DNA from: a virus
Strand: one strand, 5' to 3'
IMG/VR virus record: IMGVR_UViG_3300035703_000155
Coordinates: 1-45,467 of that record
DNA length: 45,467 bases
Shown in pieces: positions 29,101 to 36,948 of this stretch. The notes under the pieces are model-generated. The model made no database searches. It saw nothing but the letters and a program-made list of their open reading frames with translations, and was not told where the DNA came from. Position 1 is the first letter of the stretch; every line of letters starts with the position of its first letter. A program made the position numbers and the translations under genes.

Positions 29101-29737
29101 GCGTCGGCCGGTAGGCAGCGCTGGTCGCCGCCTCGCCGATGCGGGTGGGATCGCTTTCATCACCGCGGATCAGGTCGGCGAATTGCAGCGGCCGGTTGGC
29201 GCCCCAGTAGGCCCACGTCTTGCCGGCTGCCAGCTGGCGGATCGGTGTCTGGCCGAAGGCGATGCGGCCCGGTCCGATGCGCTGAATGTCCGATGCACCG
29301 ACAGCGACCAGCATTTGCATGAACTGGCTCGAGCCTTCGGAGTGCACCGCCGACCACACCAGCGAGGTGGCTACGCGCACGCCACCGGTCGGGTTGTCGT
29401 CGGTGTTGCAATAAACCAAGTTCACCGTGTCGCCGTACTTGGCGAGCTCCTGCTGCGAGTTGAAGCCGAACCGCGGCGCAAAGGTCTGATCACGGCGCTG
29501 GCGCTGGTTCTTCTGCTCCAGCTCCGGCTTCGGTGCGAGCAGGTAGCTGACCGCCTGCAGGATGATGCCGACCACCGCGAGGATGATCGACACGGGCTCT
29601 GCGCGTAGCTCCTGCAGCTTCTCCTCACGCGATCGCGTGAAGTCGTGCTGCACCGCGAGGAAGTCGAGATACTCCTCCTTGCTGATCTTCAGGATCTCGA
29701 TCAGCTCGTGCTCGTAGGGCAGCAGCTTCCGCGTCAT
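26111..29737 (-). CDS. Tail tip / central fibre protein, lambda gpJ-like
   Basis: 1208 aa baseplate hub protein that should sit at the tail tip and contact the host. The N-terminal part fits gpJ-type hub domains (SIILAVVGIILQAVSYLLAP hydrophobic segment, then RVATSLVWSAVHSEGSSQFM). The C-terminal part includes EQRTESFSNYPNLYNGLQLM, LDPQNGIGRFAK, and LCNQRRHIRRAIDFSTFPT motifs of the gpJ family. Residues about 370-595 form a highly charged coiled-coil insertion (NTRRDRDNERNNIEEWQEEI and more), encoded by AT-richer DNA at about 27950-28650. Gene order M-L-K-J to the left of the tape measure gene supports the call. Confidence 0.87.
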   Translation of the reverse strand: MTRKLLPYEHELIEILKISKEEYLDFLAVQHDFTRSREEKLQELRAEPVSIILAVVGIILQAVSYLLAPKPELEQKNQRQRRDQTFAPRFGFNSQQELAKYGDTVNLVYCNTDDNPTGGVRVATSLVWSAVHSEGSSQFMQMLVAVGASDIQRIGPGRIAFGQTPIRQLAAGKTWAYWGANRPLQFADLIRGDESDPTRIGEAATSAAYRPTLIGDQHTDGFSQAFSPNTMTRFGVFAPIPINVNYIDRDEDGDERDAPVGIEIDGLQSYWPTNVFNDERPVVPVGQRMTLIFRRILSTDSDTARAARELRRTLSSYIDAASTYKLGSAKFRVAAPIKNVELDDGSMRVAMECIESGVCPTEDYGTEDFKKNGSEASREIVLLQQQITTLNEQLLRNEPILKAGVGGGVSAKLNEINALIGSIEDLRDQRWTAAELDSIVNDDGDVFDDRINPFAQRVLNTRRDRDNERNNIEEWQEEISAERKKTNTSQNYIDRRKQWIREARGRIENLSKRLRNQQAKLDWAFSEYGFNTPKGGTLREDRKALLRRQAKLQEEIASLYKDANNLDLAAMAARDANLRNEISSKQNRITYLNDYLSRPEAWNDFFNTKCLVKMEEAGYETITECRVVDFALKAKVFKRVQGRAKKYGEEKVKNYRDSDNGTKVRSAFFWVRYRRTGQDWARLPYIFAVRRGADVDNFVSLKFIAGDNIGNWQFRFDPIAETAAEMRTHGFADFAYIENSGDTVIIPGPAGGQFTFLGSVRTRMGLRPPLNVNPSEVDEWGLFSVRSDTQISFSFEGGPELAITAVTEQRTESFSNYPNLYNGLQLMGFNAYSGQGIQDLRSLSVFTLEGKKLRRLRDDGTYPAQPDGSSSYAPDIFLDTILDPQNGIGRFAKIGGVDLEALALAKRFCRQNGLFMDGVIADKTPWRQFWAEVAPFSLLELGRVGGRETLVPAVPCDEAGNITREVMITALFNQGNILEDSYREEFIDFGSNVQDLIASVIYRDTEIDGVFPRNRSVEVSRADATEANAVRQTFDLSQYVTNRSQAILFGKLLCNQRRHIRRAIDFSTFPTDSVLEPGSYIYVAIGENQWDQVTTGVIEAGGVLNTPIGQVPNGSGLKALVYQSGSAVVQVDSVTVSNGTAAALAPYPGRLFVLGQTITRKRVFRVTEVQMDEEGQVSVSAIEHPCVQSDGRTLSLIASFADSGFNIR

Positions 29738-30111
29738 CGATCCATCCAGAAGAAGCGCGCCACACCATCAGGTAGCGGCGCCTGCACTACATTCTGCCCC
29801 GGTCCGATGAACAGCAGCGCCCGGCCGAGATAGGTGCCAAGGGCAGCGCCGGCTTCGGTCGGCAGCAGCGCGATCGCACCGCGACGCGGCTTCTGCAGCC
29901 TGCTGCCGTGCTCAAGGACCCAGCGCACGATCATCGATCGCGGGAAGGTGTCCTCCGTCCAGTCGCGGTAGACCCACGCGAAGCGCTCGCGGTAGTCGCT
30001 GAGCTGCAGCCGATCCCGCACCTCGCAGGCCAACTGGAAGCAGTCGGTGCAGCCGCTGCCATCGCCCGGCCGGTGTCCCCAGCCGTAGCGGAGGCCGACC
30101 AGATCGTTCAT
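29734..30111 (-). CDS. Degenerate NlpC/P60-like tail assembly protein (gpK-like)
   Basis: 125 aa. LRYGWGHRPGDGSGCTDCFQ is the conserved cysteine segment of phage NlpC/P60 tail-tip peptidases. The next conserved site normally holds a catalytic histidine (…HVGI or similar) but here reads AALGTYLGRALLF with no His, so the enzyme is likely inactive or uses another residue. Lambda gpK contains the same fold beside gpL and gpJ. Overlaps both neighbours by 4 nt. Confidence 0.75.
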   Translation of the reverse strand: MNDLVGLRYGWGHRPGDGSGCTDCFQLACEVRDRLQLSDYRERFAWVYRDWTEDTFPRSMIVRWVLEHGSRLQKPRRGAIALLPTEAGAALGTYLGRALLFIGPGQNVVQAPLPDGVARFFWMDR

Positions 30112-30572
30112 CGCAGGTAGAGCTCCGAGTTGAGCGGCAGCGGCCCCACCATGTCGCGGGTGAAGCTGCGCGCGGGAAACGATGAGCCCACGCTGTCGAT
30201 CGCGGAGCGGAAGCGCAACTCGATGGTGGTGTCGCTGAAGCTGGCGCCGAGCCCGATGTAGAAGTCGGTGGCGGTGTTGGTGATGCTGCCGCTGGCGTTC
30301 AGCCAGGCGGTGGTGAGCGTCAGCTCGCTGAGCCGGTTGCCGTCGCCGCGCTCCACCAGCACCAGCGCAAAGTCGACATGCGGGAACAGCACCTGCAGCT
30401 GCGAGTTCTCGCCGTTGAGCGTGGCCAGCGCACCCTCAGCGCGGAACGGCGCAAAGCTGTAGCTCTCGCTCAGCAGCGAAGCGTTCTGCCCGACGAAATA
30501 GTTCTGATAGCGGTGGGTCACGCCATCGGTGGTGAGCAGCTTGAAGAACTGGCAGATTCGCAGCTCAGCCAT
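30108..30572 (-). CDS. Minor tail protein, gpL-like (DUF1833 type)
   Basis: 154 aa. The beta-rich sequence (SYSFAPFRAEGALATLNGEN; LQVLFPHVDFALVLVERGDG; LNSELYLR end) fits the gpL/DUF1833 family that sits between gpM and gpK. Order and ATGA-type overlap support this. Acts in the tail tip complex. Confidence 0.7.
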   Translation of the reverse strand: MAELRICQFFKLLTTDGVTHRYQNYFVGQNASLLSESYSFAPFRAEGALATLNGENSQLQVLFPHVDFALVLVERGDGNRLSELTLTTAWLNASGSITNTATDFYIGLGASFSDTTIELRFRSAIDSVGSSFPARSFTRDMVGPLPLNSELYLR

Positions 30573-30961
30573 CAGTAGTCGAGCTCGCCGAGAAGGGTGA
30601 TCGAAACGCGGCTGCGGCCAGTGAAGACCGACTGCACCTCAGGCGGCCCGGCATACTCCCACCGGATGCTTGTCGGCGCCTGGATGTAGCCGCGCAGGCT
30701 GGTGGCCATGCCGACGAACAGATCAGCCGGCAGGGTGAAGCGATCGAACCCGCCGCTGGTGCTGTTGTAGTGATCGAGCAGCTGCTCGGTGGTGGCGTCC
30801 GGGATGTTGTCGAAACCGAGCTGCAGCTCGAAGCCGGTGGCGCGGTTGCCGAAGGCACGTTTGACCGTTGCACCCGAGAGCGCCCGGTAGACCTTCACCG
30901 GGAAGCTGCCGAGCTTGAACGCTCGCGTGGTGGGCTTGATGCCAGGAAACTGTTCAGCCAT
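30572..30961 (-). CDS. Minor tail protein, gpM-like
   Basis: 129 aa. MAEQFPGIKPTTRAFKLGSF opens with the KP..R.F..GxFPVKVYRALSG pattern of the phage minor tail (gpM) family, followed by GFELQLGFDNIPDATTEQLL, DHYNSTSGGFDRFTLPADL, and ends with a VSITLLGEL strand. It directly follows the tape measure gene as in lambda, and its start overlaps that gene's stop. Confidence 0.82.
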   Translation of the reverse strand: MAEQFPGIKPTTRAFKLGSFPVKVYRALSGATVKRAFGNRATGFELQLGFDNIPDATTEQLLDHYNSTSGGFDRFTLPADLFVGMATSLRGYIQAPTSIRWEYAGPPEVQSVFTGRSRVSITLLGELDY

Positions 30962-33900
30962 CAGCGCAGCCCCACACGGGTACGGGTGGATGGGCTCTGC
31001 TGCAGCTTATCGAGCGTCATCGTCATCCCACGCTTCGCGCCATCGCGGGATGCAGCGCGGCGGGTTTCGGCCATGGCAGCCTCCAGCTGCTCGCGGCTCA
31101 CGTACTCCACGCCGCCGATGTTGGTGGTCTGGAAGCTCATGTTCAGTACCGGGCTGGTGGCGCCCTGCGCCGGGCCGGCACCCATCACCTCGCGCATCTT
31201 GTCCTGCCCCTGCAGCGCCACCGGGATGCGGCGGCCATCAGGCAGCGGCACGTAGGCCTCAGGTTTGCTGCCCTCGCCGTAGAGCGCCAGCTGCGGCCGA
31301 TTGGCGATGCCGCCCTGGCTGTAGCGCTTGAGCGGTGCCGGGCCGCTGGAGGTCATCACGCCACCGTCAGCGAAGCCGCTGATCTTGGGCACAAAGTTGC
31401 CGGCCGCATCGGTGCCGCCGCTCAGGAAGCCCTTCAGTGCCTTGATTGCCGCCTCGATCACGTAGATCTGGAACAGCTGCTTGGCGATGTCCTTCAGCAC
31501 GCCGCTGGCGATCCCTTTGAGGCTCTCAGCCCAGTCGTCGGTGCCGGATGCGAGCAGATCGAACACCTGCCCCAAGCCGCTGCCGATGCTGTTTGCGATC
31601 GCGTCGATCGTGCGCTCTTGCCGCTCACGCTCATCGTTCGCCTTTCGCTCGGCCTCGGTGAGCGCCATCGTCTTATCGACCACCTGCCCTTGCAGGTTGA
31701 GCCGCTGCTCGATCACCTGCACCTGCTTCTCGAGCTCCTGCCGCAGCGCGCTCTCCACCGGCAGCGTGGCGATCTTCGCCTGCAGCTCCTGCTCCATTGC
31801 CAGCAGCTTCGTCTGCTCGATCGCAGCCGTCGCCTCGAGCTCCACTCGCTGCCGGGCCAGCTCAGGGGCAATGCCCTGCTTGAGCAGCTCGGCGTAGCGC
31901 AGCTCATCGCGCAGCTTGTTTGCGGCCACCTCTTGCTGGCTGCTGAGCGCCTCGGTAATGGCGCCGTACTTCTGCTCGAGCGCTGCCAGCGTCTGCTGTT
32001 CGTTGAGCAGCTGCTGCTGCCGCTTGCTCTCATTCAGCGCTGCGTCGAGCCGGGCTCCGGCCTGCTGTACACCGGCCGGCATTGAACCGGCGCCAGCAAC
32101 GCCCGGCAGCGTTGGTGCAGCGGGTGCAGCGGTGATTGTGGCGCCGCTGAAGAACCGGCGTTGAGCCTCGCGGCGATGCGGAGCCATCATGGCCACACCG
32201 CTCTGTGGGCTGGTGCCGAACGCATCGCGTGCGGTCAGGCTGGCCTTAGGGTTGCCGCCCAGCACGGTCCGGTAAAGCGTCAGCAGGTCGGCGCCCTTGG
32301 TTGACATCCCCACGCCGGCAAACCGGTCTTGGAAGTAGCGGACCACAGGGCCTTGCACCTGCTCCTCAAAGCTCTGGCCCTTGTAGGCGCCGTACTGCCG
32401 GCGCTCGTTCGGGCCGAACTGAATCAGCCCCATGTAGTTGCCGCCAGCGCCGCCGAATTTAGATGGGTTGTAAGTGCCGCCGGTCTCAAACCCGATGATC
32501 GTGGCAAGGTCGAGCGGTGACACGCCGAGCTTGTTGGCCGCGGCCACTAGCGCTTTGCCTTGGCTGCTCAGGTTGCCGCTGGTCACAAACCCACCGCCCA
32601 GAGCACCCGTTGCACCGCCGCCAGCGCCGCCGAGCGTGTCAGCCGCGTCCTGCGCGCCCTGGCGCATCTTCTCCGCGAGCTTCTCCCCTGCGTCCTGCAG
32701 GATGTTGCTCACCGTGCGCGCGTAGGCCTCTTGGATCTTGCCGATGCCTTCGGCCACGCTGAGCTTGTACTCCTCGAGGCGGCGCTGCAGGTCGGTCTGA
32801 GCGTCCACCGCATTGCGGTCGTTCTCGATCCGCTGCTGGTCGTAACGGCGGAAGATCTCCTTTACCTCGCGGGCCGTGTCGATGCCCTCGGTGGAGAGCC
32901 CAGCCGCGGCCAGCCGCTGGCGCTCAGCCTCGAGCGCGCGGTCTTCCAGCACCGCCTGCAGCTTGGTGCGCGTGTCGGCGATCTGCCGCTCGATCTTCAG
33001 CCGCTCATCGCCGAGATCACGCTCGAGCGCTGCGGCACGCTTTGCCGTCTCGCGCTGGAAGTCGGCCAGCTGCTCAGCATTGCGCTGCGCAGCATCCGCC
33101 AGCTTGTCCTCGGCATCCTTGCGGATCTTCAGCTCATCCTCGAGCGCTTCCTTGCGCGCACGCTGCCGGGCAGCCTCACGTTCGGCCGCGGCCGCCTCAC
33201 GGGCTTCGCGCTGGTCGGCGGTAAGGGCCTGCTGTTGGTCGCGCTTCTGATCGGCCGCCAGCAGCTCCTGATAGATCTCCTGCTGACGCTTCAGAAAGAA
33301 CTGGTTCTTGCCGCCAAGGTCGAAGCTGAACGCTCCAAAGCGTTCATCGGTTTCTCGGGCCGCCTTCTGTTGTGCTTCAACGCGGAGCTGAGCGCGGCGC
33401 CCGGCATCACCGTCGCCCGTGATCGAGCCCAGAATGTCCGTCGCATCGCGCAGCACGCCCGTGAAATTGCGCAGCAGGGCAACGGCTGTAGGGCCGAAGA
33501 TACGGGACAGGGTTTTGCCCAGCTCTTCGCTCGCAACCTGAAAGTCCTTGATCGCCTGCTGGCCAGTGTTGAACTGCTGGTTCAGCTTGCCGAGCTGTGT
33601 GTCCTGCAGCTTGCCAAGAGCCCGGAGCACCACGTCGGTGGTGACCTTGCCTTCGGCTGCAAGGTTCTTCAGTTCGCCGATCGAGACGCCCAGTTCCTTG
33701 GCAATCGCCTGCGCAGCCAGCGGCGCCTGCTCGCGGATCGAGCGCAGCTCCTCACCCTGCAGTACGCCGGATGCGAGGCCTTGTTTCAGCTGGATCAGCG
33801 CGTTGCTGGTTTCCTGCGCGGTGGCGCCGCTGTTGCGCGCAGCAGCCGAGAAGCCGATGAAGGCCTTCTCCAGCTCTTCCACCGTGATGCCGGTGGGCCG

Positions 33901-34497
33901 CAGGCTGGCGTAGAGCGAGGCAAAGCTGTCGGCCGCTTCGGTATTGCTCAGGCGCAGTGTGGTGGCGATGCGCGCCACCGATGCCTGAACCTGGTTGTAC
34001 TCGCCAAACTCGTTGGAGAGCGCTCTGATGCGCGCCTGAGCGGTTTCTGCGGCCAAGCCAACACTCGCAACGCCCGTTACGGCCTGCTGAGCGCTGCCGA
34101 GCGCGCTTGCCGCGATCGAGCCGGCTATGCCACCTGCGAAGCCCGCCAGCGCCGCTCCGCCACGGCTCAGGCCGCCGCCTTTCTGCGCGGTGTTTTGGAA
34201 CTTCTTGAGGCGCTGCTCGACAGACTCCAGATCCTTGCTCAGCAGCTTGAACTTTCGGCTGCCAAACTCCGCCTGATCCCTCAAGGCCCGCAGCGCCACC
34301 GCGGTCTTCTGCAGCCCCGCGATGGTGTTGCCTGAGCTGCTGCCCAGCGCCTTGGTGGCGGTGTACAGGTTGTCGAGCGAACGCTTGCTCACGTTGCTCT
34401 GCTGCGTCAGCCCTTGCAGGCTGCGCTTCAGCTGGTCGAGCCCCTGCCCTTCCAGCTTCGCCGTGAACTTGATCGCCGTGTCGAGGGACATCGCCAT
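30961..34497 (-). CDS. Tape measure protein with lysozyme-like domain
   Basis: 1178 aa scaffold that sets tail length and may reach into the host envelope on injection. Residues about 130-320 carry the tape-measure N-terminal domain (ARIRALSNEFGEYNQVQAS; LYASLRPTGITVEELEKAFI; EELRSIREQAPLAAQAIAKE). A long charged coiled coil follows (REAREAAAAEREAARQRARK). Residues about 645-730 match a transglycosylase-type fold: LGVSPLDLATIIGFETGGTY, NYMGLIQFGPNERRQYGAYK, with the Glu in GFETGG as catalytic candidate. A second helical region and a hydrophobic Gly/Ala-rich C-terminus complete it. The start is ATG 34497 or 34491. Confidence 0.95.
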   Translation of the reverse strand: MAMSLDTAIKFTAKLEGQGLDQLKRSLQGLTQQSNVSKRSLDNLYTATKALGSSSGNTIAGLQKTAVALRALRDQAEFGSRKFKLLSKDLESVEQRLKKFQNTAQKGGGLSRGGAALAGFAGGIAGSIAASALGSAQQAVTGVASVGLAAETAQARIRALSNEFGEYNQVQASVARIATTLRLSNTEAADSFASLYASLRPTGITVEELEKAFIGFSAAARNSGATAQETSNALIQLKQGLASGVLQGEELRSIREQAPLAAQAIAKELGVSIGELKNLAAEGKVTTDVVLRALGKLQDTQLGKLNQQFNTGQQAIKDFQVASEELGKTLSRIFGPTAVALLRNFTGVLRDATDILGSITGDGDAGRRAQLRVEAQQKAARETDERFGAFSFDLGGKNQFFLKRQQEIYQELLAADQKRDQQQALTADQREAREAAAAEREAARQRARKEALEDELKIRKDAEDKLADAAQRNAEQLADFQRETAKRAAALERDLGDERLKIERQIADTRTKLQAVLEDRALEAERQRLAAAGLSTEGIDTAREVKEIFRRYDQQRIENDRNAVDAQTDLQRRLEEYKLSVAEGIGKIQEAYARTVSNILQDAGEKLAEKMRQGAQDAADTLGGAGGGATGALGGGFVTSGNLSSQGKALVAAANKLGVSPLDLATIIGFETGGTYNPSKFGGAGGNYMGLIQFGPNERRQYGAYKGQSFEEQVQGPVVRYFQDRFAGVGMSTKGADLLTLYRTVLGGNPKASLTARDAFGTSPQSGVAMMAPHRREAQRRFFSGATITAAPAAPTLPGVAGAGSMPAGVQQAGARLDAALNESKRQQQLLNEQQTLAALEQKYGAITEALSSQQEVAANKLRDELRYAELLKQGIAPELARQRVELEATAAIEQTKLLAMEQELQAKIATLPVESALRQELEKQVQVIEQRLNLQGQVVDKTMALTEAERKANDERERQERTIDAIANSIGSGLGQVFDLLASGTDDWAESLKGIASGVLKDIAKQLFQIYVIEAAIKALKGFLSGGTDAAGNFVPKISGFADGGVMTSSGPAPLKRYSQGGIANRPQLALYGEGSKPEAYVPLPDGRRIPVALQGQDKMREVMGAGPAQGATSPVLNMSFQTTNIGGVEYVSREQLEAAMAETRRAASRDGAKRGMTMTLDKLQQSPSTRTRVGLR

Positions 34498-34501
34498 GGG
34501 C

Positions 34502-34858
34502 TCAGTCCTCCTTGGCCATCGCCGTCAGTGCCGCGCCTTCCATCACCTGCAGATCCTCCAGGAGGGAGCGCGGCTCCTTCACTTCGTACAGTCTAAAGAG
34601 CCATTCCAGAGCCCCGTAATCGAGGCCGATCGGCCCACCCATTGAGGTGCGCCACTGCGTCGAGATGCGCAGGAACATCACCACCGCATCCCAGTTCTCA
34701 GGCCACACCTCGAAATCGTCCGATGCAGGCTGCTCGGGCAGCTCAAGCCCGAACGCAGCCGCATCGTCACCCGACTGATCAACGACACCGCCGCCGGCCC
34801 AGTGCTCGGCGGCCTCGGTCAGTTTTTTCTTTTGCCCTTCGCGAGGCTTTCCAGCCAT
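34502..34858 (-). CDS. Tail assembly chaperone extension (gpT-like, DUF1799)
   Basis: This -1 frame product is reached by frameshifting at the slippery site 34822-34828 and probably has no independent start; the nominal ATG at 34858 is inside the upstream gene. The frame reads LTEAAEHWAGGGVVDQSGDD and the DUF1799-like segment GLDYGALEWLFRLYEVKEPR near the end. After fusion the total product is about 220 aa. Known: in lambda, gpGT links the tail tube and tape measure during assembly. Confidence 0.8.
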   Translation of the reverse strand: MAGKPREGQKKKLTEAAEHWAGGGVVDQSGDDAAAFGLELPEQPASDDFEVWPENWDAVVMFLRISTQWRTSMGGPIGLDYGALEWLFRLYEVKEPRSLLEDLQVMEGAALTAMAKED

Positions 34859-35163
34859 GCCGTCACCACGGCCGCGGCGACCAGCGGCACGTTCAGCAGA
34901 TCGGCTTTCGCCTTCTCGCTGAAGCGCACCTCCTCACCCTTGGCGTCCTGAATGCCTTTCCAGCCGGTCAGCACTTCGGCGCAGAGCTCATCGTCGTTGA
35001 GCTCGCCGGCCTGAATCAGATCCCAGATCTCGCGAATCCGGGTCTGAGGCAGGCGCTTGAACACTGCATCGAAGGATTGTTTCTCGAACCGGCCACCATC
35101 GATCGGGAATTCGACAGTGACCGGCCAGCTGTAGCTCTCAGTTTGAGCGAGAACAAAAGCCAT
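34819..35163 (-). CDS. Tail assembly chaperone (gpG-like)
   Basis: 114 aa. MAFVLAQTESYSWPVTVEFP then DAVFKRLPQTRIREIWDLIQ and ELCAEVLTGWKGIQDAKGEE. The position, just before the tape measure gene and after the tail tube, and the composition fit the G protein. It ends with AGA AAA AAC TGA, i.e. a canonical A-AAA-AAC heptamer directly before the stop, which lets a fraction of ribosomes continue in the -1 frame into the DUF1799-like gene. Both proteins are needed in a fixed ratio in lambda. Confidence 0.88.
   Translation of the reverse strand: MAFVLAQTESYSWPVTVEFPIDGGRFEKQSFDAVFKRLPQTRIREIWDLIQAGELNDDELCAEVLTGWKGIQDAKGEEVRFSEKAKADLLNVPLVAAAVVTAWLESLAKGKRKN
34822..34828 (-). other. -1 ribosomal frameshift slippery heptamer A-AAA-AAC
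   Basis: On the minus strand AAAAAAC lies immediately before the G-like stop codon (34821-34819), in the correct zero frame (AGA AAA AAC TGA). Slippage reads AAA AAA CTG ACC, matching the downstream LTEAAEHW frame. This is the standard lambda G/GT mechanism. Confidence 0.88.
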
Positions 35164-35179
35164 GCAGTAGCTCCGTGGA

Positions 35180-36115
35180 TCAGGTGTAGACCAGGCTCAG
35201 CTCATCGTTGCCGGCGCTGGTGGGCACCGCAACATAGGGCAGGTTCAGCATCTGAATGCCGTCCTGGTCAGAGTAGCTGGGGTTGGCAATGTCAGCCTGA
35301 GCAGTCGTGAAGGTCACGATGTTGCCGGCTGTTGCACCGTGCTGGAAGCTGATCGAGCCAGTGCTGGAGCCCGTTGCGATCGCAAAGAAGTCCTTCGTCG
35401 CGATGCTGGGCGCCTCGATCACCACATCACCGGCAGGCGCGCGGTTCACGATCAGCGATTCCTTGGTGCAGCCCACCAGCTCGCGGTAGACCACCTCATT
35501 GGCAATCTGGAAGCTCAGCGACTGCAGGCAGCCGGCATAACTGAAGATCGAGAAGTTGGACGTGTTGCCGTTCTTGAAGATGAGCGGTGCAGCCTGATTG
35601 GCGTAGGTGGGTGCCGGCAGGCTCTCATCGGTCGGGGCGTTGTAGATGCCCGTCATGGTGAAGCTGATGGTGGGGATCTGGCCCACCTCGGCCGACAGCT
35701 CGAAGGTGCCGCGGCAGCCGGTCACCTTGTGGCGGATGCCGTCGTTGTGGAAGTAGATCGTCACCGAGCTGAAGCTGGCGCTCACCGGTGCGTAGGTGAC
35801 GCTGGTGGTGGCCACCACGGTCTCGGACAGGCCGCAGGCCTTCAGCACCGGGCCGTAGGCCGGAGCAGTGCCAGCAGCGCCGGAGCCGGCCAGTTCCACC
35901 TCGAAGGTCACCTCAACGCGGGTCTGCGCCAGCAGCTGGTCGCTGTTGCCCAGATAGGGGCGGATCAGGTCACGGGTGACGGTATCGGCCTGCAGCGGAG
36001 TGATCTCGAGGTTGCGCACCAAGATCGCGTTGGCTGCCCCGGTCGGCGTCGGATCGGTCCCGTAGGTGGTTTCAGTCTTCGCCAGGATCAGGCGCTTGCG
36101 GCTCAGGAGCGGCAT
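35180..36115 (-). CDS. Major tail tube protein
   Basis: 311 aa. MPLLSRKRLILAKTETTYGT then ANAILVRNLEITPLQADTVT, a TVTRDLIRPYLGNSDQLLA segment, and beta-rich repeats (GCRGTFELSAEVGQIPTISF) resemble siphovirus tail tube proteins with an extra C-terminal domain (SIATKDFFAIATGSSTGSIS). It is the V-equivalent by order: terminator gene before, G/GT after. One tube ring is built from six copies in relatives. The 57-aa gene overlaps its start by 44 nt. Confidence 0.82.
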   Translation of the reverse strand: MPLLSRKRLILAKTETTYGTDPTPTGAANAILVRNLEITPLQADTVTRDLIRPYLGNSDQLLAQTRVEVTFEVELAGSGAAGTAPAYGPVLKACGLSETVVATTSVTYAPVSASFSSVTIYFHNDGIRHKVTGCRGTFELSAEVGQIPTISFTMTGIYNAPTDESLPAPTYANQAAPLIFKNGNTSNFSIFSYAGCLQSLSFQIANEVVYRELVGCTKESLIVNRAPAGDVVIEAPSIATKDFFAIATGSSTGSISFQHGATAGNIVTFTTAQADIANPSYSDQDGIQMLNLPYVAVPTSAGNDELSLVYT

Positions 36116-36245
36116 TGCTCTCTACCTCGTCAGGTTGGGAGGGTTGGGCCGGCTCCGTCCGCTCGATGAGCGTTCGCTTGCCGGTTTTGGGATCGGCCAG
36201 GTAAGTCCCGCCCTGACCCCAGTATTCGTCCACCATCGTAGCCAT
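36072..36245 (-). CDS. Small overlapping protein, 57 aa
   Basis: MATMVDEYWGQGGTYLADPK then proline/glutamate-rich PAQPSQPDEVESNAAPEPQ, ending PGED. It shares the TGATG overlap with the preceding gene's stop and runs 44 nt into the tail tube gene in another frame. The acidic, proline-rich tail suggests a flexible, possibly structural or connector-associated peptide. Not recognised. Confidence 0.55.
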   Translation of the reverse strand: MATMVDEYWGQGGTYLADPKTGKRTLIERTEPAQPSQPDEVESNAAPEPQAPDPGED

Positions 36246-36673
36246 CATGCACTCGCGAGGTTTGCGACCGCCGTGCGGTACAGAACACGATAGTCACACT
36301 GGATTTCACCAGCTGCGCCATCAGCTTCGGCGAAGTTGAAGGTGACGCTGATCGGCTGAATGTCGATCGCATAACCACCAAGCGTCAGATCAGCCATCAG
36401 CTTTGAGTGCAGGCTCTCGATGATCGGATCTGCGATCTGGTCGGGCACTGCACCGCGCACGATCACCGTCACGCGCACCGTCAGGCTCCAGTCGAGCGTC
36501 GGCAGCGCGGTGTTCTGCGCCGCGTTGTCGCTCAGCGGCTCCACCACGATCGCCGGGCTCTCAGCCCGCGAGATCGGCTCCACGCGCGAGCGGTAGATCC
36601 GCGTGCTCACGCCCGTGGTGCCGGTGAGTGCCGTGCGCACGGCGGCTAGGATCGTCTCGCGGCGGGTCGTCAT
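36245..36673 (-). CDS. Tail terminator protein, gpU-like
   Basis: 142 aa. MTTRRETILAAVRTALTGTT then SRVEPISRAESPAIVVEPLS, LTVRVTVIVRGAVPDQIADP, and a C-terminal strand CDYRVLYRT. This alpha/beta order with a VxVxVRG strand near the middle matches the gpU family that caps the tail tube. Location between connector and tube genes supports it. Overlaps the previous gene by 4 nt. Confidence 0.78.
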   Translation of the reverse strand: MTTRRETILAAVRTALTGTTGVSTRIYRSRVEPISRAESPAIVVEPLSDNAAQNTALPTLDWSLTVRVTVIVRGAVPDQIADPIIESLHSKLMADLTLGGYAIDIQPISVTFNFAEADGAAGEIQCDYRVLYRTAVANLASA

Positions 36674-36948
36674 ACCTTCTGCAGTCCGATCTCAACGAAG
36701 GCGCCATCGTCAATCAGGCGCGTCTCGCGCACGGTGTAGGCCACCGCCGCGACCGTAATGCTGTCGCCGTATTTCAGGCCGCCGAAGTCGGCAGCGCGTG
36801 CAGTCAGCGTGTAGTCGGTGCTCAGAACCATGTCGCCCGAGATGATCTGGCTCGGCATGTCGAGGATGCCGAGCGCAGAAATGGCGCCAGCCGTGCAGCT
36901 GACGCCAAAGTCCTCGAGGAACAGGTTCAGATCCTCGGTGATCGCCAT
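36670..36948 (-). CDS. Head-tail joining protein, gpFII-like
   Basis: 92 aa. MAITEDLNLFLEDFGVSCTA then GDMVLSTDYTLTARAADFGG, beta-rich, ending VRETRLIDDGAFVEIGLQKV. The DLNLFLEDFGVSC start and (R)xxxDGxFxxIxL end are typical of the FII-type connector family that joins head and tail. Located exactly where lambda FII lies. Abuts the 129-aa gene. Confidence 0.72.
   Translation of the reverse strand: MAITEDLNLFLEDFGVSCTAGAISALGILDMPSQIISGDMVLSTDYTLTARAADFGGLKYGDSITVAAVAYTVRETRLIDDGAFVEIGLQKV

Noticed and set aside
32560-34335. Plus-strand ORF of 591 aa within the tape measure gene
   Set aside because: Antisense shadow of the tape measure coiled coil with low-complexity leucine/alanine content.
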